From NCBI GenBank assembly GCA_017513125.1, contig JAFWDI010000008.1, positions 26,902 to 90,901 of the forward strand: a stretch of DNA of 64,000 nucleotides, in the 5' to 3' direction. Shown here in pieces: positions 30,961 through 39,136 of this stretch. Under the pieces are notes generated by a model that saw only the letters and a program-made list of their open reading frames with translations, did no database searches and had not been told where the DNA came from. The number at the start of each line of letters is the position of its first letter. The first letter of the stretch is position 1. The position numbers and the translations under genes are program-made. Source of the stretch: Lachnospiraceae bacterium (GTDB taxonomy: Bacteria; Bacillota; Clostridia; Lachnospirales; Lachnospiraceae).

Positions 30961-31623
30961 ATGTATACTATTACAGATCTGTTCGATCTCAATCACACGC
31001 TGGCGAAGGATTACCTCGCACAGTTCACGTATCCCTGGGAGGCGCTCGCGGGCATTAAGGAGCTGATTCTGACGCTGGGCCCGACGCTCGGCGAGGACTA
31101 CGAGGAAGTTTCGGAGCACGTTTGGGTGCATAAGACCGCGAAGGTCTTCCCCTCGGCGTATCTGGGCGCGCCCTGCATCATCGGTCCGAACACCGAGGTA
31201 CGCCACTGCGCGTTTGTCCGCGGTTCGGCGCTGGTCGGCGCGGACTGCGTGGTCGGAAACTCCGTGGAGCTGAAGAACGTGATCCTGTTCGATCATGTCC
31301 AGACGCCGCATTATAACTACGTGGGAGACTCGATCCTGGGTTATTACAGCCATATGGGCGCAGGCTCGATCACCTCGAACGTAAAGTCGGATAAGAAGCT
31401 CGTGGTCGTGCATAACGGCACGGAGCAGATCGAGACCGGCATTAAGAAGTTCGGCGCGATGCTCGGCGACCACGTCGAGGTCGGCTGCAACGCCGTGTGC
31501 AACCCCGGCACCGTGATCGGCCGCTGGAGCAGCGTCTACCCGACATCCTGCGTGCGCGGGGTCGTTCCGGAGAACAGCATCTGGCGCGATAACGGCGAGA
31601 TCCGCCCGCGGAACGCGGAGTGA
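30961..31623 (+). CDS. Left-handed beta-helix acyltransferase, GlmU C-domain-like
   Basis: Hexapeptide-repeat protein of 220 residues, AAGGAG site, first gene after the ribozyme. Repeats run from about residue 55 to 200. The segment HYNYVGDSILGYYSHMGAGSITSN (about 118-141) matches the acetyltransferase half of GlmU (PHLTYIGD...NIGAGTITCN), including the catalytic-type His. The uridylyltransferase half of GlmU is missing. In this operon it most plausibly acetylates glucosamine-1-phosphate made by GlmM; UDP transfer would then need another gene. Annotated in similar genomes as a UDP-GlcNAc pyrophosphorylase-like protein, which the domain content does not support. Confidence 0.8.
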   Translation: MYTITDLFDLNHTLAKDYLAQFTYPWEALAGIKELILTLGPTLGEDYEEVSEHVWVHKTAKVFPSAYLGAPCIIGPNTEVRHCAFVRGSALVGADCVVGNSVELKNVILFDHVQTPHYNYVGDSILGYYSHMGAGSITSNVKSDKKLVVVHNGTEQIETGIKKFGAMLGDHVEVGCNAVCNPGTVIGRWSSVYPTSCVRGVVPENSIWRDNGEIRPRNAE

Positions 31624-31671
31624 GCCTCTGCCTGCCGCGAAGAGTTTTTCAATGACAGAAGGAGAGATAAC

Positions 31672-32463
31672 ATGAGAGTTGTCATTCAGGATAATTACGA
31701 GAAGATGTGCAAGTGGGCCGCGGACTACATCGCCGCGAAGATCCGCGCGCATAAGGAAGACCGTCCCTTCGTGCTGGGTCTGCCCACGGGCTCCTCGCCG
31801 ATCGGCGTCTATCAGGAACTGATCCGTCAGAATCAGGCGGGCGAGCTCAGTTTCGCGAACGTCGTCACGTTTAACATGGACGAGTATCTGGGGCTGCCGC
31901 ACGAGCACGACCAGAGCTACTGGTACTTCATGCATGACACGTTCTTCGATCACCTGACCGACATGAAGCCGGAGAACATTAACATTCTGAACGGCATGAC
32001 CGACGATCCCGAGGGCGAGTGCGCCCGCTACGAGGAGAAGATCGCGTCCTACGGCGGGATCGACCTGTTCATGGGCGGCATCGGCGTGGACGGCCACCTG
32101 GCGTTTAACGAGCCCTACACTTCGCTCTCGTCCCGCACCGGCGTGCGCGACTTGACCACGGACACGCGCATCGTGAACAGCCGCTTCTTCGGGGGAGATC
32201 CCGAGGCGGTGCCGGCGAAGGCACTGTCGGTGGGCATCGGTACCGTGACGGACTCGAAGGAGGTCCTCGTGCTGATCTCGGGCCATAACAAGGCCCGCGC
32301 ACTGGCCGCGACCGTCGAGGGCGGTGTGAGCCAGAAGTGGACCTGCTCGGCGCTGCAGCTTCATAACGCGGCGATCATCGCCTGCGACGAGGAAGCCTGC
32401 GGCGAGCTGACCGTGGACACGTATAAGTATTTCCTGGACATCGAGCGGAGCCAGAGACTATAA
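31672..32463 (+). CDS. nagB: Glucosamine-6-phosphate deaminase/isomerase NagB, probably used for synthesis
   Basis: 263-residue NagB, close in length and sequence to the E. coli enzyme. It interconverts glucosamine-6-phosphate with fructose-6-phosphate and ammonia. Phosphate loop GLPTGSSPIGVY (about 36-47), catalytic Asp in FNMDEYLGLP (about 68-77), and GVDGHLAFNEP with catalytic His/Glu (about 140-150) are intact. Strong AGAAGGAGA site. Because it lies behind a glmS ribozyme and directly before glmM, I infer it runs in the aminating direction to supply GlcN6P, replacing GlmS. The sequence alone cannot prove direction. Confidence 0.92.
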   Translation: MRVVIQDNYEKMCKWAADYIAAKIRAHKEDRPFVLGLPTGSSPIGVYQELIRQNQAGELSFANVVTFNMDEYLGLPHEHDQSYWYFMHDTFFDHLTDMKPENINILNGMTDDPEGECARYEEKIASYGGIDLFMGGIGVDGHLAFNEPYTSLSSRTGVRDLTTDTRIVNSRFFGGDPEAVPAKALSVGIGTVTDSKEVLVLISGHNKARALAATVEGGVSQKWTCSALQLHNAAIIACDEEACGELTVDTYKYFLDIERSQRL

Positions 32464-32475
32464 GAGAGGTTTTAT

Positions 32476-33822
32476 ATGGGAAAATATTTCGGAACCGACG
32501 GCTTCCGCGGGGAAGCGAACCTGACGCTGAACTATGAGCACGCGATCAAGATCGGCCGCTTCATCGGCTGGCACTTCGGCGCGCGCGAGGGCCGTAAGGC
32601 GAAGGTCGTGATCGGCAAGGACACCAGAAGATCTTCGTACATGTTCGAGTACGCGCTCTGCACGGGCCTGATGGCCTCGGGCGCGGACGCCTACATCATG
32701 CACGTGACGACGACGCCTTCCGTTTCCTACATTGCCCGCGCGGACGACTTCGACTGCGGCATCATGATCTCGGCTTCGCACAACCCTTATTACGATAACG
32801 GCATTAAGATCGTAAACGGCTACGGCGAGAAGATGGACGAGGAGACGCTCCTGAAGATCGAGGATTACATCGACGGGAAGTGCGAAGTGCCTCTCGCGGA
32901 GCGCGCGGAGATCGGCCGCACCGTGGACTACGTGGCGGGCCGGAACCGCTACATCGGCTACCTGATCTCGCTTTCGAGCTTCAGCTTTAAGGACGTGAAG
33001 GTGGGCCTGGACTGTGCGAACGGCGCTTCCTGGTCGATCGCGAAGGGCGTGTTCGACGCGCTGGGTGCGAAGACCTACGTCATGAACGCGGAGCCCGACG
33101 GCTATAATATCAATACGGACTGCGGCTCGACGCACATCGAGCACCTGCAGAAGTTCGTCGTGGAGAACGGGCTGGACATCGGCTTCGCGTACGACGGAGA
33201 CGCGGACCGCTGCCTGTGCGTGGATGAGAAGGGGAACGTCGTGACCGGCGACCACATCATCTACATCTGCGGCCTGTACATGAAGGAGAAAGGCCTCCTC
33301 GCGAATAACAAGGTCGTCACCACGGTCATGTCGAACTTCGGCCTGTATAAGGCTCTGGACGCGGTCGGAATCGAGTACGAGAAGACGAAGGTCGGCGACA
33401 AGTACGTTTATGAGAACATGGTCGCGAACGGACACCGCATCGGCGGCGAGCAGTCGGGCCACATCATCTTCACGAAGTACGCAAACACCGGCGACGGCAT
33501 CCTGACGAGCCTGAAGCTCATGGAGGTCATGCTGGATAAGGAGAAGCCCATGAGCGAGCTCGCGGCGCCGGTCGTGTTCTATCCGCAGGTGCTGAAGAAC
33601 GTGCGCGTGAAGTCGAAGCCCGAAGCGCAGAACGACCCCGACGTTCAGGCGGCGGTCGCGAAGGTCGCGGAGGAGCTCGGCGATACCGGCCGGATCCTCG
33701 TTCGCGAGAGCGGCACCGAGCCGGTCATCCGCGTGATGGTCGAGGCGGGCACCGGGGAGATCTGTGAGAAGTATGTGGATAGTGTGATCGATGTGATCAC
33801 GCAGAAGGGTCATCTGGAATAA
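32476..33822 (+). CDS. glmM: Phosphoglucosamine mutase
   Basis: Converts GlcN6P to GlcN1P for cell-wall precursor synthesis. 448 residues with KYFGTDGFRGEAN start, phospho-Ser loop ISASHNP (Ser101), magnesium loop DGDADRC (about 240-246), sugar loop GGEQSGH (about 320) and phosphate loop RESGTEPVIRVM (about 412-423). Follows nagB by 12 bp in the ribozyme-controlled operon; last gene before repeat copy B. Confidence 0.95.
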   Translation: MGKYFGTDGFRGEANLTLNYEHAIKIGRFIGWHFGAREGRKAKVVIGKDTRRSSYMFEYALCTGLMASGADAYIMHVTTTPSVSYIARADDFDCGIMISASHNPYYDNGIKIVNGYGEKMDEETLLKIEDYIDGKCEVPLAERAEIGRTVDYVAGRNRYIGYLISLSSFSFKDVKVGLDCANGASWSIAKGVFDALGAKTYVMNAEPDGYNINTDCGSTHIEHLQKFVVENGLDIGFAYDGDADRCLCVDEKGNVVTGDHIIYICGLYMKEKGLLANNKVVTTVMSNFGLYKALDAVGIEYEKTKVGDKYVYENMVANGHRIGGEQSGHIIFTKYANTGDGILTSLKLMEVMLDKEKPMSELAAPVVFYPQVLKNVRVKSKPEAQNDPDVQAAVAKVAEELGDTGRILVRESGTEPVIRVMVEAGTGEICEKYVDSVIDVITQKGHLE

Positions 33823-33872
33823 TCTGCGGGCAATGCTTTCCTGTTCCGGAGAGTCCGGCATCCGTCGCCCAT

Positions 33873-34098
33873 GGCAGTACGGTTGGAGGAGACTTGAGCC
33901 GCGACCATGAAAGACTGACTGAACACCGAAAAAACAGAGGGAGGAATGTTTGCTTCCGGGCAAATTCATTCCGGCACAACTGAGGCGGGAAGACCCTTTC
34001 GAGTCTTCCCGCCGAATTTGTGCTGTGCCCTCTGTTTTTTCGAAGTGTGAAGTCTGTTCTTTCAGGGAGCGGTGAACGTTTCCGCCAACCGTGCTGCC
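33873..34098 (+). repeat. Structured repeat element, copy B
   Basis: 226 bp filling the gap between glmM and the converging dehydrogenase gene. Outer stem 33873-33893 with 34078-34098; CCGC (33899-33902) with GCGG (34069-34072); box GCGACCATGAA; stem CGAAAAAACAGAGGG with CCCTCTGTTTTTTCG (33927-33941 and 34028-34042); hairpin GGAATG..CATTCC; stem GCACAA/TTGTGC around loop CTGAGG/CCGAAT and hairpin CGGGAAGAC/GTCTTCCCG (33974-34023). 3' box TTCAGGGAGCGGTGAAC. Very similar to copy C, with paired changes. Confidence 0.88.
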
Positions 34099-34110
34099 GT
34101 GGGGCGGGGG

Positions 34111-35631
34111 CTAGTCTCTCCGGAACAGATCCCTCGTATACACCCTGTCTGCCACATCGTCCAGCGCACTGTCGTAGCGGTTCGCGATGATGCACCCGCT
34201 CATCCGTTTAAACTCATCCAGGTCATTGACTACGCGGCTCCCGAAGAACGTGGAACCGTCCTCCAGCGTCGGCTCATACACGATGACCTCGGCGCCCTTC
34301 GCCTTGATGCGCTTCATCACGCCCTGGATGGATGAGTGGCGGAAATTGTCCGAGTTCGCCTTCATGGTCAGCCGGTAGACGCCTACGGTGACGGGATGTT
34401 CGCGGTCGCGGGCGTAGGCATTGTTCGAATAGCTGTAGCCTCCCGCCATCTCCAGCACGCGGTCCGCGATGAAATCCTTCCGGGTGCGGTTCGACTCCAC
34501 GATCGCACCGATCAGGTTCTCGGGCACGTCGCGGTAGTTCGCGAGCAGCTGCTTTGTGTCCTTCGGGAGGCAGTAGCCGCCGTAGCCGAAGGAGGGGTTG
34601 TTATAGAAGTCGCCCACGCGCGGATCCAGGCAGACTCCGCGGATGATGTCCGCGGTGGAGAGGCCCTTCACCTCGGCGTAGGTGTCCAGCTCGTTGAAGA
34701 ATGACACGCGCAGCGCCAGATAGGTGTTCACGAACAGCTTCACGGCTTCCGCTTCAGTAGTGCCCATGAACAATGTCTCGGCCGGCGGTTCCTCGGCCGC
34801 CTGCTCGAGCAGTGATGCGAACACCCGTGCGTACTCCTCGCTGCCGGGCTCGCGGCCCACGATGATTCGGCTCGGGTGGAGGTTGTCGTAAAGTGCTTTC
34901 GATTCGCGCAGAAATTCCGGGCTGAAGAGGATCCGGTCGAGGCCGAAATACCGGCGCAGCTTCCGGGTGTAGCCCACGGGGATCGTGGATTTGATGACGA
35001 TCGCAGGCGGGGCCTTCCGGTCTGCTGTGCAGCTGCGGACGGTCGCTATGACATCCTCGATCGCCGAGCAGTCGAAGAAGTTCTGCTTCGGGTCGTAGTT
35101 CGTCGGCGCGCAGATGATGATGTAGTCCGCGTCGGCGTAGGCTGCGGCCCCGTCGGTCGTTGCGGTGAGGTTCAGCGTGCGGGTGCCGGCTTTCGCCTCC
35201 GCGAAGAAGCGCTCAATGTACTCGCTTCGTATCGGAGATTCGAACCGGTTCAGCATATCGACCTTTTCGGGGATGACGTCGACGGCGGTCACCCGGTGAT
35301 GCTGTGAGAGGAGAACGGCCAGCGACAGGCCGACGTAGCCTGCGCCTGCAACCGCGATCCGGAAAGTCTTTCCCACGGGGAGGCCGTCCGCTCCGGGTGC
35401 ATCGGCCTGCTCCGCTGCGGGGGCCGTGAACAGGGAGGCCGGATCGAAGTCCAGGGCTTCCGCCAGCGCCGTCAGCTGCACGATCGAGGGAGTGTACTCG
35501 CGCGTCTCGATCTTACTGATCATGGAGCGGTGGATGCCGGTTATTGCGGCCAGCTGTGTCTGGGAAAGCTTCCGGGCTTTTCTCATTTCGGAGACGGTCT
35601 TCGCCAGGAGCGGGAGAGAAAAGGTCTTCAT
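34111..35631 (-). CDS. XRE-type HTH domain fused to nucleotide sugar dehydrogenase
   Basis: 506-residue fusion. Residues about 8-65 are a Cro/CI helix-turn-helix ([47 protein letters not shown]). After a 20-residue linker comes a UDP-glucose/UDP-ManNAc-type 6-dehydrogenase: NAD loop [16 protein letters not shown] (about 92), [33 protein letters not shown], catalytic Cys in [16 protein letters not shown] (about 360) and a C-terminal domain. Frame is continuous and codon use is native, so the fusion looks real. An enzyme that also binds DNA could sense its own sugar-nucleotide substrate; that is inference. The ATG at 35631 follows AAAGGATC. Confidence 0.85.
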   Translation of the reverse strand: MKTFSLPLLAKTVSEMRKARKLSQTQLAAITGIHRSMISKIETREYTPSIVQLTALAEALDFDPASLFTAPAAEQADAPGADGLPVGKTFRIAVAGAGYVGLSLAVLLSQHHRVTAVDVIPEKVDMLNRFESPIRSEYIERFFAEAKAGTRTLNLTATTDGAAAYADADYIIICAPTNYDPKQNFFDCSAIEDVIATVRSCTADRKAPPAIVIKSTIPVGYTRKLRRYFGLDRILFSPEFLRESKALYDNLHPSRIIVGREPGSEEYARVFASLLEQAAEEPPAETLFMGTTEAEAVKLFVNTYLALRVSFFNELDTYAEVKGLSTADIIRGVCLDPRVGDFYNNPSFGYGGYCLPKDTKQLLANYRDVPENLIGAIVESNRTRKDFIADRVLEMAGGYSYSNNAYARDREHPVTVGVYRLTMKANSDNFRHSSIQGVMKRIKAKGAEVIVYEPTLEDGSTFFGSRVVNDLDEFKRMSGCIIANRYDSALDDVADRVYTRDLFRRD

Positions 35632-35761
35632 GGTCCGTAGAGATCCTTTCTGTTACGAATTATCACAAAACAGGTACTAATCTACCACCGAACAGTGGGA
35701 AAATGCAAGCAAAAGCCACCAAACGGACGCAAATTATAACAGGAAAAATCACGAACTCTTT

Positions 35762-35770
35762 TGCTATAAT
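35762..35770 (+). promoter_or_regulatory. Extended -10 promoter of the flavin-reductase-like gene
   Basis: TGC-TATAAT, -10 at 35765-35770, 32 bp before the ATG. The AT-rich 170-bp divergent region must also hold the promoter of the XRE-dehydrogenase gene (minus-strand GATAAT at 35659-35664 is a candidate). Confidence 0.65.
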
Positions 35771-35801
35771 ACAGATGAACGAATGAAAAGGAGGGATCAT
35801 C

Positions 35802-36371
35802 ATGCCCGAAAAGAAAGCCTGGCGCCCCGGAAACATGCTCTTTCCGCTCCCCGCGGTACTCGTGACCTGCGCGGATGAGGAGGGCCGCCCGAACGTGATG
35901 ACCGCAGCCTGGACCGGCACGATCTGCTCGGATCCGGCGATGGTCTATGTGTCGATCCGGCCGGACCGGTATTCACACGATATCATCGAGCGGACCGGGG
36001 TGTATACATTGAACCTGACGACCGCGGGCATGGCGCGCGCCGTGGACTACTGCGGCGTGAAGAGCGGGGCGAACGAGGATAAGTTCGAGGCCTGCGGGCT
36101 GAAGACATGGCCCGGACAGACCGTCCCGGTCCCGTATCTGGACGCGAGCCCCGTCTGCCTGGAGTGCCGCGTGACGGAAGTAAAGCATCTGGGTTCCCAC
36201 GACATGTTCCTCGCGGAGGTCACCGCGGTGCTCGTGGACGAGCGGTACATGAACGAGAAGGGGCGTTTCTGCCTCGAAGACTCGAACCTGCTGTCGTTTA
36301 TCCACGGCGAGTATTTCGCGACCGGAGAGAAGTGCGAGCGCTTCGGAGGAAGCGTCCGGAAAAAGAAATAA
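35802..36371 (+). CDS. Flavin reductase-like FMN-binding split-barrel protein
   Basis: 189 residues with an AAGGAGGG site. PLPAVLVTCADEEGRPNVMTAAWTGTICSDPAMVYVSIRPDRYSHDII is the FMN-binding split-barrel core of the flavoredoxin/flavin reductase family, followed by FVINL-like YTLNLTTAGMARAVDYCGVKSGANEDKFEACGL and a conserved ECRV...HDMFLAEVTAV section. Probably binds FMN and transfers electrons or reduces flavin in the cytoplasm. Followed 63 bp later by the glycyl radical enzyme. Confidence 0.88.
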   Translation: MPEKKAWRPGNMLFPLPAVLVTCADEEGRPNVMTAAWTGTICSDPAMVYVSIRPDRYSHDIIERTGVYTLNLTTAGMARAVDYCGVKSGANEDKFEACGLKTWPGQTVPVPYLDASPVCLECRVTEVKHLGSHDMFLAEVTAVLVDERYMNEKGRFCLEDSNLLSFIHGEYFATGEKCERFGGSVRKKK

Positions 36372-36434
36372 TTACCCTTTTAGGCATCCCGGAGAGGCAT
36401 AACTGAAAGAAAGTTTCGGAAAGGAGATCCGGTT

Positions 36435-38864
36435 ATGTACACATTGAGTCCCATCACGGAGCGCGTGGAGCGCATCCGCGCGAAGTACCGCGACACGGTG
36501 CCGTTCGTCGACACGACGCGGTACCGCATCGTCACGGAATTTTACACGACACACAGGAACCTGTCCGGGAACCTGCGCAGGGCCTATAATTTTAAAAATC
36601 TCTGCGAGAAGATCCCCTGCACGATCCACGACGACGAGGTCATCGTGGGCAGCTATACGCAGACGTATAAGGCGACGGCACTGTACCCGGAGAACTCGAT
36701 CGACTGGATGATCACGGAGATCCAGACCGGGTCGCTCTGGGAGCGCGAGGTCGATCCGTACCAGATCACCGAGGAGGATAAGGAGTACATCCTCGCGACC
36801 GCCGACTACTGGCTGGGCGAGTGCATGAACTCGAAGATGGATCCGTACATTCCGCAGAAGTACCAGGACACCGCGAATAACGGCGCGCTGTACTTCACGA
36901 AGACCGGCATCTGCCCGCAGCCCGTGGGCCATTTCGCGCCGAACTACCAGAAGGTCATCCGCGAGGGCCTCGCGTCGGTGAAGGCGGAGGCGGAGCAGCG
37001 GATGCTCGACCTCGAGGAGAAGGGCTTCGAGCATGACGACGCGAAGAAGTACCGGTTTTATCGCGGCGTCGTCGCGGTCTGCGAGGGCATGATCACGTTC
37101 GCGAAGCGCTACAGCGCGGCGTGCGCGGAGCGTGCCGAGGCCGAGACCGACCCCGCGCGGAAGGCGGAGTTTACGCGCATGGCGGACACGCTCGGCTGGA
37201 TCATGGAGAACCCCTGCCGCGACTTCCGCGACGCGATCCAGGCGGTCTGGTTCTACCAGATGTGCGTGCTGATGGACGCGAACATGCACGGCACCAGCGT
37301 GGGCCGCTTCGACCAGTACATCGGCGACTTCGCCGAGCGCGACCTGGCGGAGGGGAAGATCACCCGCGAGGAGATGCAGGAGCTCGTCGACATGTATTAC
37401 CTGAAGGTCGCCGAGTGCAATAAAGTGTGGGCGGCGCGCACCGTGCTGTCGGCGCCGGGCTACACTTCCGGACAGCTGATCACGGTCGGCGGCGTGGATA
37501 AGGACGGCCGCGACGCGACGAACGTCATCACCTACATGGCCCTCGAGGCGGTGGGCCGGCTGGTCCTGCACAGCCCGCCTCAGGCGCTGCGCCTGCATAA
37601 GGACAGCCCGAAGGAACTCTGGGACTGCGCGCTCGAGGTAAATAAGCGCGCGGGCGGCGTGCCCAGCTTCTACTCGGACGAGTCCGTCATGGCGGCGCTG
37701 ATGGCGCACCGCGGCGTGACGCTCGAGGACGCGCGGAACTACTGCCTGATCGGCTGCGTCGAGCCTTCGATCGGCGGCTCCGAGTGGCCCGCGTGCGGCG
37801 GCGTCGGCATCAACTCGTACATGAATTTCGTCAATGTCTTCCTGATGGCGATCAATAACGGAAAGAACCCCATGCCGAACATGGACGGAACCCCGAAAAC
37901 CGAGCAGTTCGGCCCGGAGACCGGCTATCTGTACGAGATGACCGACATTGAGCAGGTGAAGGAAGCCTACCTGACCCAGATGCGCTACTGGATCAAGTGG
38001 AACGTCATCCTGATCAATATGTTCGAGGAGATAAATAAAGAGTTCCTGCCGCAGCCCGTGGTCTCGGCCTGCATGGTCGGCTGCATGGAGAGCGGGCGCG
38101 ACGTCACCGAGGGCGGCGCGAAGTATAACTCGACCGGCCTGTCCGGCATCGGCCTGGGCAATGTCACGGACTGCTTCTCGATGATCGAGAACGTGGTCTT
38201 TAAGGAGAAGTTCTGCACGATGCGCGAGCTGTATGACGCGCTGCTGGCGAACTGGGAAGGCTACGAGGAACTGCACGATTATATCAACGGCCATCGGATG
38301 CATTACGGCAATGACATCCCCGAGGTGGACCGCTGGGCGAAATGGGTCGCGGAGGAGTACGCGGACTGCGCGAACGCGCAGACGGGCCCGCGCGGAAAGT
38401 ATGCCGCGGGCATGTACCCGGTGACCATGAACGTCGTCTACGGAAAGTTCACGCACGCGACGCCGGACGGCCGCGTGGCGGGTTCGCCGCTGTCGGACGG
38501 CATCTCGGCGCTGCAGGGGCAGGATAAGAACGGCCCGACCGCGATCCTGAATTCGGTGGGCGTGTTCGATCAGACGAAATACTCGAACGGCACGCTGCTG
38601 AACATGAAGTTCCACCCGCTGACGCTGGCGAGCGAGGACGGATTTAATAAGCTCGAGCAGCTCATGAAGGTCTACTTCTTCGAGAAGGGCGGCATGGAGA
38701 TGCAGCTGAACATCGTGTCCGTGGATACGCTGCGCGACGCGCAGGAGCATCCCGGGAATTATAAGGATCTGGTGGTGCGGATCGCGGGGTTCTCGGCGTA
38801 CTTCGTGGACGTGTATAAGGCGGCGCAGGACGACCTCATTCGGAGGACGGAGTTGCAGATGTAA
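36435..38864 (+). CDS. Glycyl radical enzyme (dehydratase/lyase subfamily), no activase adjacent
   Basis: Oxygen-sensitive glycyl radical enzyme of 809 residues after AAGGAGAT. The catalytic Cys lies in NYCLIGCVEPSIGGSEWPACGG (GCVEP, about residues 437-441); the GCVEP form marks the diol-dehydratase/CutC/HypD side of the family, not pyruvate formate-lyase (CC pair). The glycyl site is VVRIAGFSAYF (about 782-792), with Phe in place of the common Tyr after Gly. Substrate is unknown. No radical-SAM activase is within the window, so activation must be in trans. Flavin reductase-like upstream, structured repeat C downstream. Confidence 0.88.
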   Translation: MYTLSPITERVERIRAKYRDTVPFVDTTRYRIVTEFYTTHRNLSGNLRRAYNFKNLCEKIPCTIHDDEVIVGSYTQTYKATALYPENSIDWMITEIQTGSLWEREVDPYQITEEDKEYILATADYWLGECMNSKMDPYIPQKYQDTANNGALYFTKTGICPQPVGHFAPNYQKVIREGLASVKAEAEQRMLDLEEKGFEHDDAKKYRFYRGVVAVCEGMITFAKRYSAACAERAEAETDPARKAEFTRMADTLGWIMENPCRDFRDAIQAVWFYQMCVLMDANMHGTSVGRFDQYIGDFAERDLAEGKITREEMQELVDMYYLKVAECNKVWAARTVLSAPGYTSGQLITVGGVDKDGRDATNVITYMALEAVGRLVLHSPPQALRLHKDSPKELWDCALEVNKRAGGVPSFYSDESVMAALMAHRGVTLEDARNYCLIGCVEPSIGGSEWPACGGVGINSYMNFVNVFLMAINNGKNPMPNMDGTPKTEQFGPETGYLYEMTDIEQVKEAYLTQMRYWIKWNVILINMFEEINKEFLPQPVVSACMVGCMESGRDVTEGGAKYNSTGLSGIGLGNVTDCFSMIENVVFKEKFCTMRELYDALLANWEGYEELHDYINGHRMHYGNDIPEVDRWAKWVAEEYADCANAQTGPRGKYAAGMYPVTMNVVYGKFTHATPDGRVAGSPLSDGISALQGQDKNGPTAILNSVGVFDQTKYSNGTLLNMKFHPLTLASEDGFNKLEQLMKVYFFEKGGMEMQLNIVSVDTLRDAQEHPGNYKDLVVRIAGFSAYFVDVYKAAQDDLIRRTELQM

Positions 38865-38889
38865 GATCGGTGGGAACGCTGCTCCCAGC

Positions 38890-39131
38890 TGAATCTGCGG
38901 TGTGCGGACAGCAGAGACTTGAGCTGCGACCATGAAAGACTGACTGAACACGCAGAAAAACTGAGGGAGGAATGTTTGCTTCCGGGCAAATTCATTCCGG
39001 CACAATTGAGGCGGGAAGACCCTTTCGAGTCTTCCCGCCGAATTTGTGCTGTGCCCTCAGTTTTTCTGATGTGTGAAGGCTGTCCTTTCAGGGAGCAGTG
39101 AACGTCTTTGTCGTCTGCACCCGCAGATTCA
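38890..39131 (+). repeat. Structured repeat element, copy C
   Basis: 242 bp between converging genes, ending 6 bp before the aquaporin stop codon. Outer stem TGAATCTGCGG (38890-38900) with CCGCAGATTCA (39121-39131); CTGC (38924-38927) with GCAG (39095-39098), a T-A swap for the C-G pair of copy B; box GCGACCATGAA; stem CAGAAAAACTGAGGG with CCCTCAGTTTTTCTG (38953-38967 and 39054-39068); stem GCACAA/TTGTGC around loop TTGAGG/CCGAAT and hairpin CGGGAAGAC/GTCTTCCCG. 3' box TTCAGGGAGCAGTGAAC. Confidence 0.88.
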
Positions 39132-39136
39132 ATTCC

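Noticed and set aside
31672..32463. Plain catabolic reading of nagB
   Set aside because: No nagA, PTS or GntR/NagR gene is adjacent, while a GlcN6P-repressed ribozyme and glmM are. A catabolic gene would be expected to be induced, not shut off, by GlcN6P.
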